Shown here piece after piece: positions 1 to 8,565 of a stretch of 64,000 nucleotides of DNA; the first letter of the stretch is position 1; each line of letters opens with the position of its first letter. The DNA comes from Microbispora corallina. GTDB lineage: Bacteria; Actinomycetota; Actinomycetes; Streptosporangiales; Streptosporangiaceae. The notes beneath the pieces are model-generated. The model had not been told where the DNA came from. It did not search any database and saw only the letters and a list, made by a program, of their open reading frames with translations. Where the stretch lies: the NCBI RefSeq assembly GCF_016863035.1, contig NZ_BOOC01000035.1:1-64000 (forward strand), read 5' to 3'. The position numbers and the translations under genes were made by a program.

Positions 1-68
1 AAGAGCATGAGCGCGGTGAAGACCACACCCAGGCACGTACGCCACCAGCCGCGCCGGGTCGTCGTCAT
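1..68 (-). CDS. Sugar ABC transporter permease, MalG type (N-terminal fragment)
   Basis: Only the first 22 codons lie inside the window, so the gene is cut by the window edge. The peptide starts MTTTRRGWWRTCLGVVFTAL, a basic start followed by a hydrophobic stretch, as in the second membrane subunit of carbohydrate ABC importers. Its ATG overlaps the stop of the upstream permease gene as ATGA, so the two are probably translationally coupled. The role is inferred from this position after a binding protein and a MalF-type permease. Confidence 0.6.
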   Translation of the reverse strand, partial: MTTTRRGWWRTCLGVVFTALML

Positions 69-1045
69 GCCCCCACCTGCCGTCGCTGCGCGCGGATGTA
101 GACGAGGCCGAAGACCAGCGCGATGACGATCAGCAGGTTGCCGACCGCCGCGCCGGGGCCGAAGGAGGGCAGCAGGTTGCCGAATCCCAGCCGGTACGAC
201 CAGGTGGCCAGCGTCGTCGACGCGTCGCTGGGGCCGCCCTTCGTCATGATCCAGATGATGTCGAACACCTTCAGTGTGTAGACCAGCCCGAGCAGCAGCG
301 TGATCGCCGAGACCGGCCGCAGCAGCGGGAACGTCACCCTGCGGAACCGCTGCCAGCCGCCCGCGCCGTCCAGGGCCGCCGCCTCGTAGATGTGCGACGG
401 GATCGCCTGCAGGCCGCTGTACAGCACGACGAGGTTGAAGGGGATGCCGATCCAGATGTTGGCGATCGTCACCGACCACAGCGACCAGTCCGGGGACGTC
501 AGCCAGTTCACCGGGCCGAGCCCCATCGCCTTCAGCGTCGCGTTGACCACGCCCGACTCGCTGTCGAGCATCCACGACCACGTCGAGGACGACACGATCA
601 GCGGCAGCAGCCACGGCACCAGGAACAGCGCGCGCAGGGTCGCCGACAGACGGAAGTTCCTGACGAAGAACACCGCCAGGGCGAGCCCGATGGTGAACTG
701 GAAGGCCAGCGAGACCACGGTGAACACCACCGTGTGCCACAGCGCCGGACCGAACGTGGCGTCGCGGACGACCTTCGCGTAGTTGGCGAGCCCCGTGAAC
801 GGGGCGTCACCCTGCACGAACGACCGGACCGTGTAGTTGCGCAGGCTCAGGTCGACGTTGCGATACAGCGGATAGGCGTAGAACACGAGCAGGTAGACCA
901 CCACCGGCACGAGGAACGCCCACGCCGCCCACTGCCCCGACCGCCGCGCGGGCCTGCGGCGGGTGCTCCCGGCCCCCCGGCCCGGTGCCGGCTCCCGCCT
1001 GTCGCGGGCCGCGGCCGGAGCCGGCGTCTGTGTTGCGTGTTTCAT
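65..1045 (-). CDS. Carbohydrate ABC transporter permease, MalF/UgpA type
   Basis: This is an inner-membrane subunit of a CUT1-family sugar importer, about 326 residues. A basic, proline/arginine-rich N-terminus precedes the first membrane segment (AFLVPVVVYLLVFYAYPL). The EAA loop that contacts the ATPase is visible as YEAAALDGAGGWQRFRRVTF. An upstream start in the open frame is possible, but GAGGAAAG sits just before ATG 1045 and the family usually begins here. It follows the binding-protein gene in the same operon. No ATPase gene is present, so a shared MsiK-like ATPase elsewhere in the genome is likely. Confidence 0.92.
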   Translation of the reverse strand: MKHATQTPAPAAARDRREPAPGRGAGSTRRRPARRSGQWAAWAFLVPVVVYLLVFYAYPLYRNVDLSLRNYTVRSFVQGDAPFTGLANYAKVVRDATFGPALWHTVVFTVVSLAFQFTIGLALAVFFVRNFRLSATLRALFLVPWLLPLIVSSSTWSWMLDSESGVVNATLKAMGLGPVNWLTSPDWSLWSVTIANIWIGIPFNLVVLYSGLQAIPSHIYEAAALDGAGGWQRFRRVTFPLLRPVSAITLLLGLVYTLKVFDIIWIMTKGGPSDASTTLATWSYRLGFGNLLPSFGPGAAVGNLLIVIALVFGLVYIRAQRRQVGA

Positions 1046-1078
1046 GCTTTCCTCATCTGACGTCCGCGGGACGGCGAC

Positions 1079-1111
1079 GTGCGCGCGGGCGGAGGCCCGG
1101 CCCGCGCGCAC
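1079..1111 (-). terminator. Stem-loop between binding protein and permease genes
   Basis: Perfect 12-bp inverted repeat, GTGCGCGCGGGC at 1079-1090 and GCCCGCGCGCAC at 1100-1111, with a 9-nt loop and no T-run. It lies in the 84-bp gap between the binding-protein stop and the permease start. Such hairpins commonly act as partial terminators or mRNA stabilisers that keep binding protein in excess over permeases. The role is inferred. Confidence 0.6.
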
Positions 1112-1129
1112 CGCGCGCACCGCGCGTGC

Positions 1130-2410
1130 CTACTGGGTGGCGCTCGCCGCCGCGCTCTGGGCGGCCGTCAGCGCCTCCTGCGGCGGCTGCGAGCCGCTCA
1201 GCGCGGCCTGCATCGCCTTCCACATGGGCTCGGAGATCTTCGGGTACTTGGTGCCGAGGTTGTCGCTGGTACGGCCCTTGGCCGCCTTGACCGCCTCCAC
1301 CCACACCTTCAGTTCCGGGTTCTGCTCGACCTGCTTGGCCTGCACCTGCTCGGTCGGGGCGATGTACGACAGCGTGGTCGTGGTGGTGAGCGAGTTGTCC
1401 GTGCTGGTCAGGCACGTCACCAGCTTCTGGGTGGTGGCGTAGCGGGCCGTGTCCTTCTGGACCGGCATGCTGACGAACTCGCCGCCGGTCGGGGCCGGCG
1501 CGGTCCCGCCGTCCTTCGCGGGGATCGGGATGATGCCGTACGGGAAGCCGGTCTTCTTGGCGTTGGCCAGCTGCCAGGTGCCGTTCTCGGCGAAGGCGAA
1601 GTCACCGGTGGCGAACTCCTGCCAGCTCGTGGTCTGGGTGTTGTTGATCACCGAGTTGGGGGCGTACCCCTTCTTCAGCCAGTCGGTCCACAGCGACAGG
1701 GCCGCCACGCCCTCCGGCGAGTCCAGCTTGGTGAGCTGCGCGCCGGAGCCCCAGAACCACGGGAGGAACTGGAAGCTGCCCTCCTCGGTGCCGATCGCGG
1801 AGAACGTGATGCCCTTCTTGCCCGCCGCCTTCACCTTCTCCAGCGCCGCGGTCAGCGACGCCCAGTCCTTCACCGAGGCGGCGTCCACCCCGGCCTTCTT
1901 CAGCACGTCGCTGTTGTAGTAGAGGGCCAGCGTGTTGGCCCCGATCGGGATGCCGTACGTCTTGCCGCCGAGCTGGCCGGCCGCCAGCAGGTTGGGCGAG
2001 ACGGCCGAGGTGTCGATCTTCGTTTCGTCCGTCGAGGTCAGCACCCCCGCGTCGGCGAGGGTCGAGACGACGGGGTTGTCCACGATCAGCACGTCCGGGG
2101 AGTTGCCCTGCTGGGCCGCCAGCAGCGCCTTGTTGGTCAGGTCGGTGGTGTCGTAGCCGGTCCGCTTGACGGTCACCCCCGCCTGGGTCCCGCACTGGGT
2201 GAGCAGCTTCACCCAGTCGGAGGAGTCGTCGAACTGCGGGTAGGGGTCCCAGATCGTGTAGGTCCCGCCGCCGGCGGCCTGGCTCGCGCCCGCCGAGGCG
2301 CCGGCGCCGTCGCCGCCGGAGTCCCCTGAGCACGCGGTGAGGCCGCCCGCGACGACGAGGACCACCAGGCCCAGGCCGGCGACGCGCCGGCCCCTGTCGA
2401 GGCTTTCCAT
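1130..2410 (-). CDS. Sugar ABC transporter substrate-binding lipoprotein
   Basis: A 426-residue extracellular solute-binding protein family 1 lipoprotein. The signal peptide ends in lipobox LTAC (Cys about residue 27), followed by a Ser/Gly/Ala linker and a two-lobed binding domain. Motifs typical of the family include YGIPIGANTLALYYNSDVL and the C-terminal helix before WKAMQAALSG. AAGGAAG precedes the ATG. It is the most promoter-proximal transport gene, followed by a hairpin and two permeases. The GH127 gene upstream suggests that the ligand is an L-arabinofuranoside or arabino-oligosaccharide; that is context only. Confidence 0.93.
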   Translation of the reverse strand: MESLDRGRRVAGLGLVVLVVAGGLTACSGDSGGDGAGASAGASQAAGGGTYTIWDPYPQFDDSSDWVKLLTQCGTQAGVTVKRTGYDTTDLTNKALLAAQQGNSPDVLIVDNPVVSTLADAGVLTSTDETKIDTSAVSPNLLAAGQLGGKTYGIPIGANTLALYYNSDVLKKAGVDAASVKDWASLTAALEKVKAAGKKGITFSAIGTEEGSFQFLPWFWGSGAQLTKLDSPEGVAALSLWTDWLKKGYAPNSVINNTQTTSWQEFATGDFAFAENGTWQLANAKKTGFPYGIIPIPAKDGGTAPAPTGGEFVSMPVQKDTARYATTQKLVTCLTSTDNSLTTTTTLSYIAPTEQVQAKQVEQNPELKVWVEAVKAAKGRTSDNLGTKYPKISEPMWKAMQAALSGSQPPQEALTAAQSAAASATQ

Positions 2411-2506
2411 ATCGTTCTTCCTTTCGACGGCCGGCGTCCGGCCGATATCATCGCGATCACCGCCGCGGCCCGCACATCCAGGGTGCGGACTCGCGGGCGC
2501 ATCAGG

Positions 2507-2682
2507 TCAGCTGGACGTGCTGGTGGAGATGGTCGTGGGCGCGGTCACGGCGGTGAACCGGCCGCATTCACCGGGAGGGTGGCGCCGGCCGCCTCGGCGG
2601 GCGTCACGGGGACGCCGAGGGCCGCGCCCAGCAGCGCCGTCAGCCCTGCCGCGCGTCTGGACGGGGATCGGGGTCTGCGCAT
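2507..2682 (-). pseudogene. Signal-peptide ORF, probable remnant of a secreted protein
   Basis: From ATG 2682 the minus strand encodes MRRPRSPSRRAAGLTALLGA and continues to a plausible Ala-x-Ala signal-peptidase site (PAEAAGA), then stops after 45 codons (stop 2545-2547). Shifting two bases at about residue 42 continues with a Thr/Ser-rich stretch of G/C-ended codons (FTAVTAPTTISTSTSS) to a stop at 2507. This looks like the 5' end of a secreted-protein gene whose body is lost, or a very small secreted peptide with one frameshift. It lies between the GH127 and binding-protein genes, where a secreted arabinan enzyme would fit. A perfect hairpin CGGCCGG-CGT-CCGGCCG lies at 2429-2445 just before the binding-protein gene. 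Confidence 0.35.
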
Positions 2683-2818
2683 GAACGACCTCGCTCTTTC
2701 TGTGCTCAGGTGGGGGGAGAGCAGGAGGTGGAGCGGGACCGTTCCTCCCCGAGCCGGCTGACGCCGTGGACGGTCCCCATGCGGGCGGGCCGGACCGGGC
2801 AGGGCCGGCCCGCCTTGG

Positions 2819-4810
2819 TCATCCTGTGGCGGCGACCGGGATCCAGACCCGCATCGGGCCCTCGCTCCGGTTGCCCCACAGGAAGTACGGCACCGCCGTG
2901 AACGTGAGCGGGGCGCCGCCGCGCTCCCGCCTGATCCCGGCGGTGTACAGCGAGTCGCCGGCGTCGGCGAGCGACCCCCGCGCGGTGAGGACGACCGGGC
3001 TGCCCGGCAGGTCCTCCCGGCCGGCCGCGGTCACCTCGGCGGCGGGGTCCAGCCGCACGTCCTCCAGCACCGTGCCCGGCGGCAGGTCGGCCTGCTCCAG
3101 GCAGTACACGAGCGGCCCCCGGGCCAGGGCGACGCAGCCCCGCACCGCGTCCACCCGCGGGTGGGCGCTCACCTGCCGGACCGGCATCTCCAGGTCGAGA
3201 ACCACCGTCGTGCCCGGTGCCCAGACCCGGGTGAGCCGGATGTAGCCGTCCCGGGCGGGGGCCATGACCGGTCCGCCGTCGATGCGGACCGTGTAGGCGT
3301 CGCACCAGGCCGGCACCCGCAGCGCGAGCGTCCAGGGGACGCCCGGTCCGGAGGCGACGGTCAGCTCGACCCGGCCCTGCCAGGGGTATTCGGTGCGCAC
3401 GTCCACCCGTACGGCGGCGCCCGCGACCTCGGCGCTGACGCTGCCCGAGGCGTACAGGTGGATCTGCAGGCCGTCGTCGTGGGCGGTGGCCAGGTAGCCG
3501 TGCAGCGAGGCCATCAGCCGGGCGATGTTGGGCGGGCAGCAGGCGCAGGAGTACCAGGGCAGCCGCCGCCCCGCCGCCTCCTCCCCCGAACCGGTGTGGC
3601 CGGTGCGCACCTGCAGCGGGTTGGAGTAGAAGAAGTGCCTGCCGTCGGACGAGACGGCGGCGGCGACGCCGTTGTACAGCGCGCGCTCCATCTCGTCGGC
3701 GTAGCGGGCCCTGCCGGTCGCCAGCAGCAGCCTCCAGTTCAGGTGGACGCTCGCGATCGCCGCGCAGGTCTCGGCGTAGGCCCGGTCGGGCGGCAGTTCG
3801 TAGGGGTCGCCGTACGCCTCGTCCCGGTGGCGCGAGCCGTGCGCGCCGGTCACGTAGGTGCGCCGGTGGACGGCGTCCTCCCACAGTCGCTCGGCCGCCT
3901 CCAGCAGCTGGGGCTCGCCCGTCTCCACCGCCACGTCGACCATGCCGGCCAGCAGGTAGAGCTGGCGTACGGCGTGGCCGGTGACCTCACGGGCCTCCCG
4001 TACGGGCATGTGGTCCTGGTAGTAGGCGGGCCCGAACCGCCCGGGCCCGAGCAGCCCCCGTCCCCGCAGGTCGAGGAACCGGCGCGCCAGGTCCAGGTAC
4101 GGACGATGACCGGTCAGCCGGTACAGCTCGGCGAGCGCGGTCTCGATCTCCGGATGCCCGCACACCTCCTCCACCCCGTCCGGGCCGAACCGCTCCACCA
4201 GCAGGTCGGCGAACCGCCGCGCGACGGCCACGAGCTCCGGGCCCACCCCGGTGCGTGCCGCGGCGACCGCCGCCTGGATCAGGTGACCCGCGCAGTACAG
4301 CTCGTGGCTCCAGTCGGGCCTGCGCCACCGCTCGTCCGGCGCGGCCACGGTGAAGTAGGAGTTGAGATAGCCGTCCGCCTGCTGGGCGCGGGCGAGCAGC
4401 GCCGCCGTGTCCTCCACGAACGACCGCAGCGCCCCGTCGCCGGATGAGACGCTCAGCTCCCAGGCCGCGGCCTCCAAGGTCTTGTGGACGTCGGAGTCGG
4501 CGAACCACATGCCGGCGAACGCCTCGTCCGACTCGCCCGCGGCGGCCCGGAGGTTGCCGATGTTCCCGGCGCGGTGCAGGTTGTCCACGCAGTGCGGCAA
4601 CGTGTCCTCGGCGTTACGCCGCCGCCACCGCCCCAGCAGGCCGTCCGCGTCGAGACGGGCCTGGCCCACGCCCAGCGGCCGCAGCGCGGCGACGGCGCCG
4701 GGGCCCGGAGCGACCGGACCGGCGGAGCCGTGCGGGCCGGACGGGGCCGGCGTCCCGATCGGCCGGACGCCGGGAGCCGCAGACGTGTCTGACAACTTCT
4801 GCTCGGTCAT
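2819..4810 (-). CDS. GH127-family beta-L-arabinofuranosidase
   Basis: A 663-residue glycoside hydrolase family 127 (DUF1680) enzyme that releases beta-L-arabinofuranose from arabino-oligosaccharides. After an Ala/Pro/Gly-rich leader of about 45 residues comes an (alpha/alpha) barrel with DTLPHCVDNLHRAGNI and then the metal-thiolate site. RAYAETCAAIA supplies the Glu and Cys ligands, and WYSCACCPPNIARL supplies the Cys pair that includes the catalytic nucleophile in characterised members. All expected cysteines are present. There is no signal peptide, so it should act in the cytoplasm on imported sugar. It is first in the transport operon and divergent from the LacI gene. Confidence 0.9.
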   Translation of the reverse strand: MTEQKLSDTSAAPGVRPIGTPAPSGPHGSAGPVAPGPGAVAALRPLGVGQARLDADGLLGRWRRRNAEDTLPHCVDNLHRAGNIGNLRAAAGESDEAFAGMWFADSDVHKTLEAAAWELSVSSGDGALRSFVEDTAALLARAQQADGYLNSYFTVAAPDERWRRPDWSHELYCAGHLIQAAVAAARTGVGPELVAVARRFADLLVERFGPDGVEEVCGHPEIETALAELYRLTGHRPYLDLARRFLDLRGRGLLGPGRFGPAYYQDHMPVREAREVTGHAVRQLYLLAGMVDVAVETGEPQLLEAAERLWEDAVHRRTYVTGAHGSRHRDEAYGDPYELPPDRAYAETCAAIASVHLNWRLLLATGRARYADEMERALYNGVAAAVSSDGRHFFYSNPLQVRTGHTGSGEEAAGRRLPWYSCACCPPNIARLMASLHGYLATAHDDGLQIHLYASGSVSAEVAGAAVRVDVRTEYPWQGRVELTVASGPGVPWTLALRVPAWCDAYTVRIDGGPVMAPARDGYIRLTRVWAPGTTVVLDLEMPVRQVSAHPRVDAVRGCVALARGPLVYCLEQADLPPGTVLEDVRLDPAAEVTAAGREDLPGSPVVLTARGSLADAGDSLYTAGIRRERGGAPLTFTAVPYFLWGNRSEGPMRVWIPVAATG

Positions 4811-4889
4811 GCCTCATCTTTCGTGGAACGGTGAACGGCGGACCGCTCGGGTGATTCGAGGAAGCGTCGTCACCCGCGGTAGGAAACTA

Positions 4890-4903
4890 GGAAAACGATT
4901 GCC
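4890..4903. promoter_or_regulatory. Candidate LacI-family operator
   Basis: GGAAAACGATTGCC is an imperfect 14-bp palindrome with a central CG (10 of 14 positions symmetric), the usual shape of LacI-family operators. It lies in the 222-bp gap between divergent GH127 and lacI genes, so it could control both. Confidence 0.5.
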
Positions 4904-5032
4904 GTCACGGTATCCAAGCGATTCCGGGCCGGTCAATAGCTTGTGTCCGCGTTGTTACGGCGATTCCCGGCCGTACACACGGCCTGTAGAGTGGGCCCGC
5001 AAGGCAACCGTCTCTAGGAAAGTGGAGGAAAC

Positions 5033-6049
5033 GTGGGAAAGCTGGAGCGTCATGCCACGATCTCCGACGTCGCGGCGCTGGCCGGGGTGTCGGTGGGCAC
5101 GGCCTCCAAGGCGCTCAACGGGCGCGGATCACTGCGGGAGGAGACCCGGGTACGGGTGCGGGAGGCGGCCCGGCAGCTCGGTTTCGAGGCCAACGCGGGC
5201 GCCCGGAGCCTGCACTCTGGCCGCACCTACACCGTCGGCATGATCACCACCGACACGATAGGGCGGTTCAGCATCCCCGTGCTGATGGGCGCGGAGGACG
5301 CGCTGGGCGCCGGGGAGATGTCGGTCTTCCTCTGCGACGGGCGCGACGATCCCATCCGCGAGCAGTACTACGTCAGGACCCTCCTCAGCCGCCGGGTCGA
5401 CGGCATGATCGTGACCGGCCGGCGCACCGAGGCACGGGCGCCCATCAGCGCGAACCTGCCCGTGCCCGTGGTCTACGCCTTCATCAGCTCCGCCGACCCG
5501 CAGGACTGCTCGGTGGTCCCGGACGAGGCGGGCGGCGCCCGCAAGGCGGTGGAGCATCTCCTGGCCGTCGGCCGCACCCGGATCGCGCACATCACGGGGC
5601 CCGAGCACCACAACTCCGCCCGGGTCCGCGCGGCCGCGGCGACCGAGCGGCTCGGCGAAGACGGGCTCTCCCTGGTCGCTCCGCCGCTGTTCGGCGGATG
5701 GAGCGAGGTGTGGGGCCGTCAGGCCGTCGGCATCCTCCTGGCCGGCCGGACCGAGTTCGACGCCGTCTTCTGCGGCAGCGACCAGATCGCCCGGGGCGTC
5801 TGCGACGCGCTGCGGGCCGCCGGCCGCCGGGTCCCTCAGGACGTCGCCCTCATCGGGTTCGACAACTGGGACGTCATGACCGAGGCCTGCCAGCCGCCGC
5901 TCACCAGCATCGACCTGGACCTTGAGGGGCTCGGCCGTTCGGCGGCCGAGATGCTGCTGGCCGCCATCAACGGCTCCCCCTCCCCCGGCCGCCACGCCCA
6001 CCCCTGCCGGCTGGTGGTGCGCGAGTCGACCACCGTCCCCCTCACCTGA
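5033..6049 (+). CDS. LacI-family transcriptional regulator (arabinoside locus)
   Basis: A 338-residue repressor. The N-terminal helix-turn-helix and hinge are complete (ISDVAALAGVSVGTASKALN, then a hinge helix ending near ARSLHSGRTYTVGMI). The rest is a periplasmic-binding-protein-like effector domain with typical LacI ends (FCGSDQIARGVCDAL, IGFDNWDVM, PPLTSIDLD). The start is GTG with GGAGGAAAC just upstream. It is divergent from GH127 and the sugar importer, with a palindrome between them, so it probably represses them until an imported arabinoside binds. Confidence 0.92.
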   Translation: MGKLERHATISDVAALAGVSVGTASKALNGRGSLREETRVRVREAARQLGFEANAGARSLHSGRTYTVGMITTDTIGRFSIPVLMGAEDALGAGEMSVFLCDGRDDPIREQYYVRTLLSRRVDGMIVTGRRTEARAPISANLPVPVVYAFISSADPQDCSVVPDEAGGARKAVEHLLAVGRTRIAHITGPEHHNSARVRAAAATERLGEDGLSLVAPPLFGGWSEVWGRQAVGILLAGRTEFDAVFCGSDQIARGVCDALRAAGRRVPQDVALIGFDNWDVMTEACQPPLTSIDLDLEGLGRSAAEMLLAAINGSPSPGRHAHPCRLVVRESTTVPLT

Positions 6050-6162
6050 CCGGCCCCGGCAAGGCGTGGCCGGGCGGTGCGGCAGCGGCGGAGGTGGCCG
6101 GCCCGCCTGGTCCCTGGATGTGGCGCGCCTTCCGGCAGCCCGCGCATCGCCGCCACTGGCTC

Positions 6163-6771
6163 CTACAGCCAGCCGCGGTCGTCGGCGACGCGTACCGCGC
6201 CCATCCGGTTCTGCGCGCCGGTCTTGGCGATCGCCGCCGACAGGTAGTTCCGCACGGTGCCCTCGGACAGGTACAGCTTGGCGGCGATCTCGGCGACGGT
6301 GGCGCCCGAGCGGGCCGCGTTCAGCACGTCGCGCTCCCGTCCGGTCAGCGGGGAGTCGCCGGCGGCGAGGGTCGCCGCCGCGAGCACCGGGTCCACGACG
6401 CGTTCGCCGCGCATGACCCGGCGAACGGCGTCCGCCAGGGCCTCTGGCGGAGCGTCCTTGACGACGAAGCCGACGGCGCCCGCGGTCATCGCCCGGCGGA
6501 GGTAGCCGGCGCGGCCGAAGGTGGTCAGGATGATCACGCGGCAGTGCGGTACCTGCGCGGTGAGCACCGCGGCCGCGGCGAGCCCGTCGAGGCCGGGCAT
6601 CTCGATGTCGAGCAGGGCCACGTCGGGACGGTGGACGCGGGCCGCGTCGACGACCTGGTCGCCCCGGCTGACCGAGGCCACGACCTCGAAGTCGTCCTCC
6701 AGGTCGAGCAGCGCGGACAGGGCCGCGCGGATCAGGTCCTGGTCGTCGGCGAGCAGCAACCGGATGGTCAT
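6163..6771 (-). CDS. NarL/FixJ-type response regulator
   Basis: A 202-residue regulator with an N-terminal receiver domain (MTIRLLLADDQDLIR with the acidic pocket; phospho-Asp in DVALLDIEMPG; Lys in VVKDAPPE) and a C-terminal LuxR helix-turn-helix (LTGRERDVLNAARSGATVAEIAAKLYLSEGTVRNYLS, split here by function: scaffold, then recognition helix). ATG 6771 overlaps the kinase stop as ATGA, which fixes the start; the frame continues upstream only through repetitive shadow sequence. It forms a two-component system with the gene before it. Confidence 0.93.
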   Translation of the reverse strand: MTIRLLLADDQDLIRAALSALLDLEDDFEVVASVSRGDQVVDAARVHRPDVALLDIEMPGLDGLAAAAVLTAQVPHCRVIILTTFGRAGYLRRAMTAGAVGFVVKDAPPEALADAVRRVMRGERVVDPVLAAATLAAGDSPLTGRERDVLNAARSGATVAEIAAKLYLSEGTVRNYLSAAIAKTGAQNRMGAVRVADDRGWL

Positions 6772-7940
6772 GCGGGGTGGTCTCCTGTCGTCGCCGAAGA
6801 CGCGGAAGGCACGGAAGGCACGGAAGACACGGAAGACGCCGCCGGTTCGTCCTCGCCGAGGGTGACGCGCAACCGCCAGCCGCGGGGGGCGGCCGGCCCG
6901 GCCTCCACGGCCCCCCCGGCGGCGGCGACCCGCTCGCGCAGCCCGCTCAGGCCGTTGCCGTTGGGCGCGGCGGCGCCGGTCCCGTCGTCGCGGATCTCCA
7001 CGCGGAACGGGGAGAGGGTCACCGTGCACCGGGTGGCCCGCGCGTGGCGCACCACGTTGGTGATGCCCTCCCGCACCACCCAGCCGAACAGCTCCTGGTG
7101 GGCGGGCTCCACCAGGTCGGCGGCCGTGGGCAGGTCGGCCACGACGCCCGCCGCGCGGAGCAGTTCCCGGCCGCGGGCGAGCTCACCGGCGAGGGTCACC
7201 TCGCTGTAGCCCGACACGGCGGCTCGCACGTCCGTGAGCGCCTGGCGGGCCAGACCCTCGACGGCGGCGATCTCCTCGACGGCGCGGGGCGACCCGCTCG
7301 CGGCGAGGCGGCGGGCCAGACCGCTCTTGACGGTGATGACGGTCAGCGAGTGGCCGAGCAGGTCGTGCAGGTCGCGCGAGATGCGGGCCCGTTCGGCCTC
7401 CGAGGCCAGCCGGGCGACCTCGGCGCGGGCCTCCAGCAGGGCGCGGTTACTGGTGGCGATCTCGGAGAAGCCGACCACCGTCAGGCCGGTAAAAATGATC
7501 ATGACTGCCTGGGTCCAGCCGAACCCGAGATGCCAGGGACGCACCGCCCAGGGCACCACGAGCGCCGCGAGGGCTCCGCCCGCGATGATCGGCACCAGGT
7601 GTCGGCGCCGTATCATCGCGGCCAGGGAGACGACGACGACGCCCAGATAGAAGGCGAAGTCACGGGCGATGGGCAACGAGGCCGCGAAGAGCACGGTCAT
7701 GAGCCCGAGCAGCGTCCACACCGTGATCGGCCGGTTCCGCGCGAAGGCCAGGCCGGTCAGCACGTACGCGACGCAGAAGACGGCCACGATGGCGTACCCG
7801 GCGATCGCCGTGACGCCGTCCGCGTATTCGGCCACACCGGAGGCGGCCACGGCCGGGAAGACCAGCATTCCGGCCGCGAGGAAGACGCGCCGCCAGCCCT
7901 GGGCCCATCGCTGCGGATCGCGGTCCGGCATGTCTGTCAC
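6768..7940 (-). CDS. DesK/LiaS-type sensor histidine kinase
   Basis: A 390-residue kinase. About five hydrophobic segments (roughly residues 20-150) form the membrane sensor. A HisKA_3 dimerisation domain follows, with the phospho-His in RISRDLHDLLGHSLTVI, then a short HATPase domain (GITNVVRHARATRC, DDGTG, GLSGLRERV). The open frame extends further, but GTG 7940 has GGAGGG eight bases upstream; ATG 7931 is an alternative three codons in. The C-terminal tail has an Ala/Ser/Val repeat (SSVSSVPSVPSASSA) encoded by tandem 9-12-bp units at about 6785-6840. It partners the overlapping response regulator. Confidence 0.9.
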   Translation of the reverse strand: MTDMPDRDPQRWAQGWRRVFLAAGMLVFPAVAASGVAEYADGVTAIAGYAIVAVFCVAYVLTGLAFARNRPITVWTLLGLMTVLFAASLPIARDFAFYLGVVVVSLAAMIRRRHLVPIIAGGALAALVVPWAVRPWHLGFGWTQAVMIIFTGLTVVGFSEIATSNRALLEARAEVARLASEAERARISRDLHDLLGHSLTVITVKSGLARRLAASGSPRAVEEIAAVEGLARQALTDVRAAVSGYSEVTLAGELARGRELLRAAGVVADLPTAADLVEPAHQELFGWVVREGITNVVRHARATRCTVTLSPFRVEIRDDGTGAAAPNGNGLSGLRERVAAAGGAVEAGPAAPRGWRLRVTLGEDEPAASSVSSVPSVPSASSATTGDHPA

Positions 7941-8029
7941 CTGGTTTCCCTCCGCCGTCCGCCATGCCCGGCCGGCGGTGCCGATCTCGGCATGGTAGAC
8001 GGCGTTCCCGGGTGTGCGGGTGGCGGGGC

Positions 8030-8467
8030 TCACGCGCCGGCGAACACCGAGCGCAGGTGCCGCCCGAAGGCCGTCGCGACCACGCCGAGCAGCAGCAGCC
8101 CGCAGACGGCCTGTTCCAGCTTCATCCACACCGGGAACGTGCCGGGCAGCGCGATGATCACCACGATCGCGACCACCATGACCGCGGCGATGACGCGCAA
8201 CCTGCGGTACGCGCCGCGGGAGCCACGCGCCGCGCGGACCGCGAAGGCGTACGTGAACGCCGCGCTGACCGTCACGATGACGCCGCGGACCCACACGGCG
8301 GAGTTGACCATGGCCGGGTCGTCGTGCCGGAGGGCGATGACCATCAGGGTCAGCGCGCTGAGCGCGAGGTACCCCCCGGTGAGCATCCGGATGGTCGTGA
8401 ACGCCTTACGGCTGCCGGGGTTGTTGAGGTCTGCGCCGAATACGGGGACGTGCCGTTCGTCTGTCAT
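8030..8467 (-). CDS. Small integral membrane protein, unknown function
   Basis: About 145 residues with four predicted membrane helices (near 25-45, 57-80, 90-110 and 118-138 from MTDERHV). A conserved-looking basic loop, RAARGSRGAYRRLRVIA, separates helices 2 and 3. I do not recognise a named family. It sits 89 bp upstream of the histidine kinase gene on the same strand and may be its sensing partner or simply co-transcribed. An earlier start at 8497 is open, but it has no better ribosome site. Confidence 0.7.
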   Translation of the reverse strand: MTDERHVPVFGADLNNPGSRKAFTTIRMLTGGYLALSALTLMVIALRHDDPAMVNSAVWVRGVIVTVSAAFTYAFAVRAARGSRGAYRRLRVIAAVMVVAIVVIIALPGTFPVWMKLEQAVCGLLLLGVVATAFGRHLRSVFAGA

Positions 8468-8565
8468 GCCCACCATCGTGATCGCGGGCACCGGCACCGG
8501 GGCAGTGCGATCACGCCTCGTTGCTCCATGACATTCGTCAGGTCTCTTTCCGGCAGGATTGCCGC

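Noticed and set aside
2706-3884. Long frame overlapping the GH127 gene on the same strand
   Set aside because: Shadow frame; GH127 motifs and codon use are all in the other frame.
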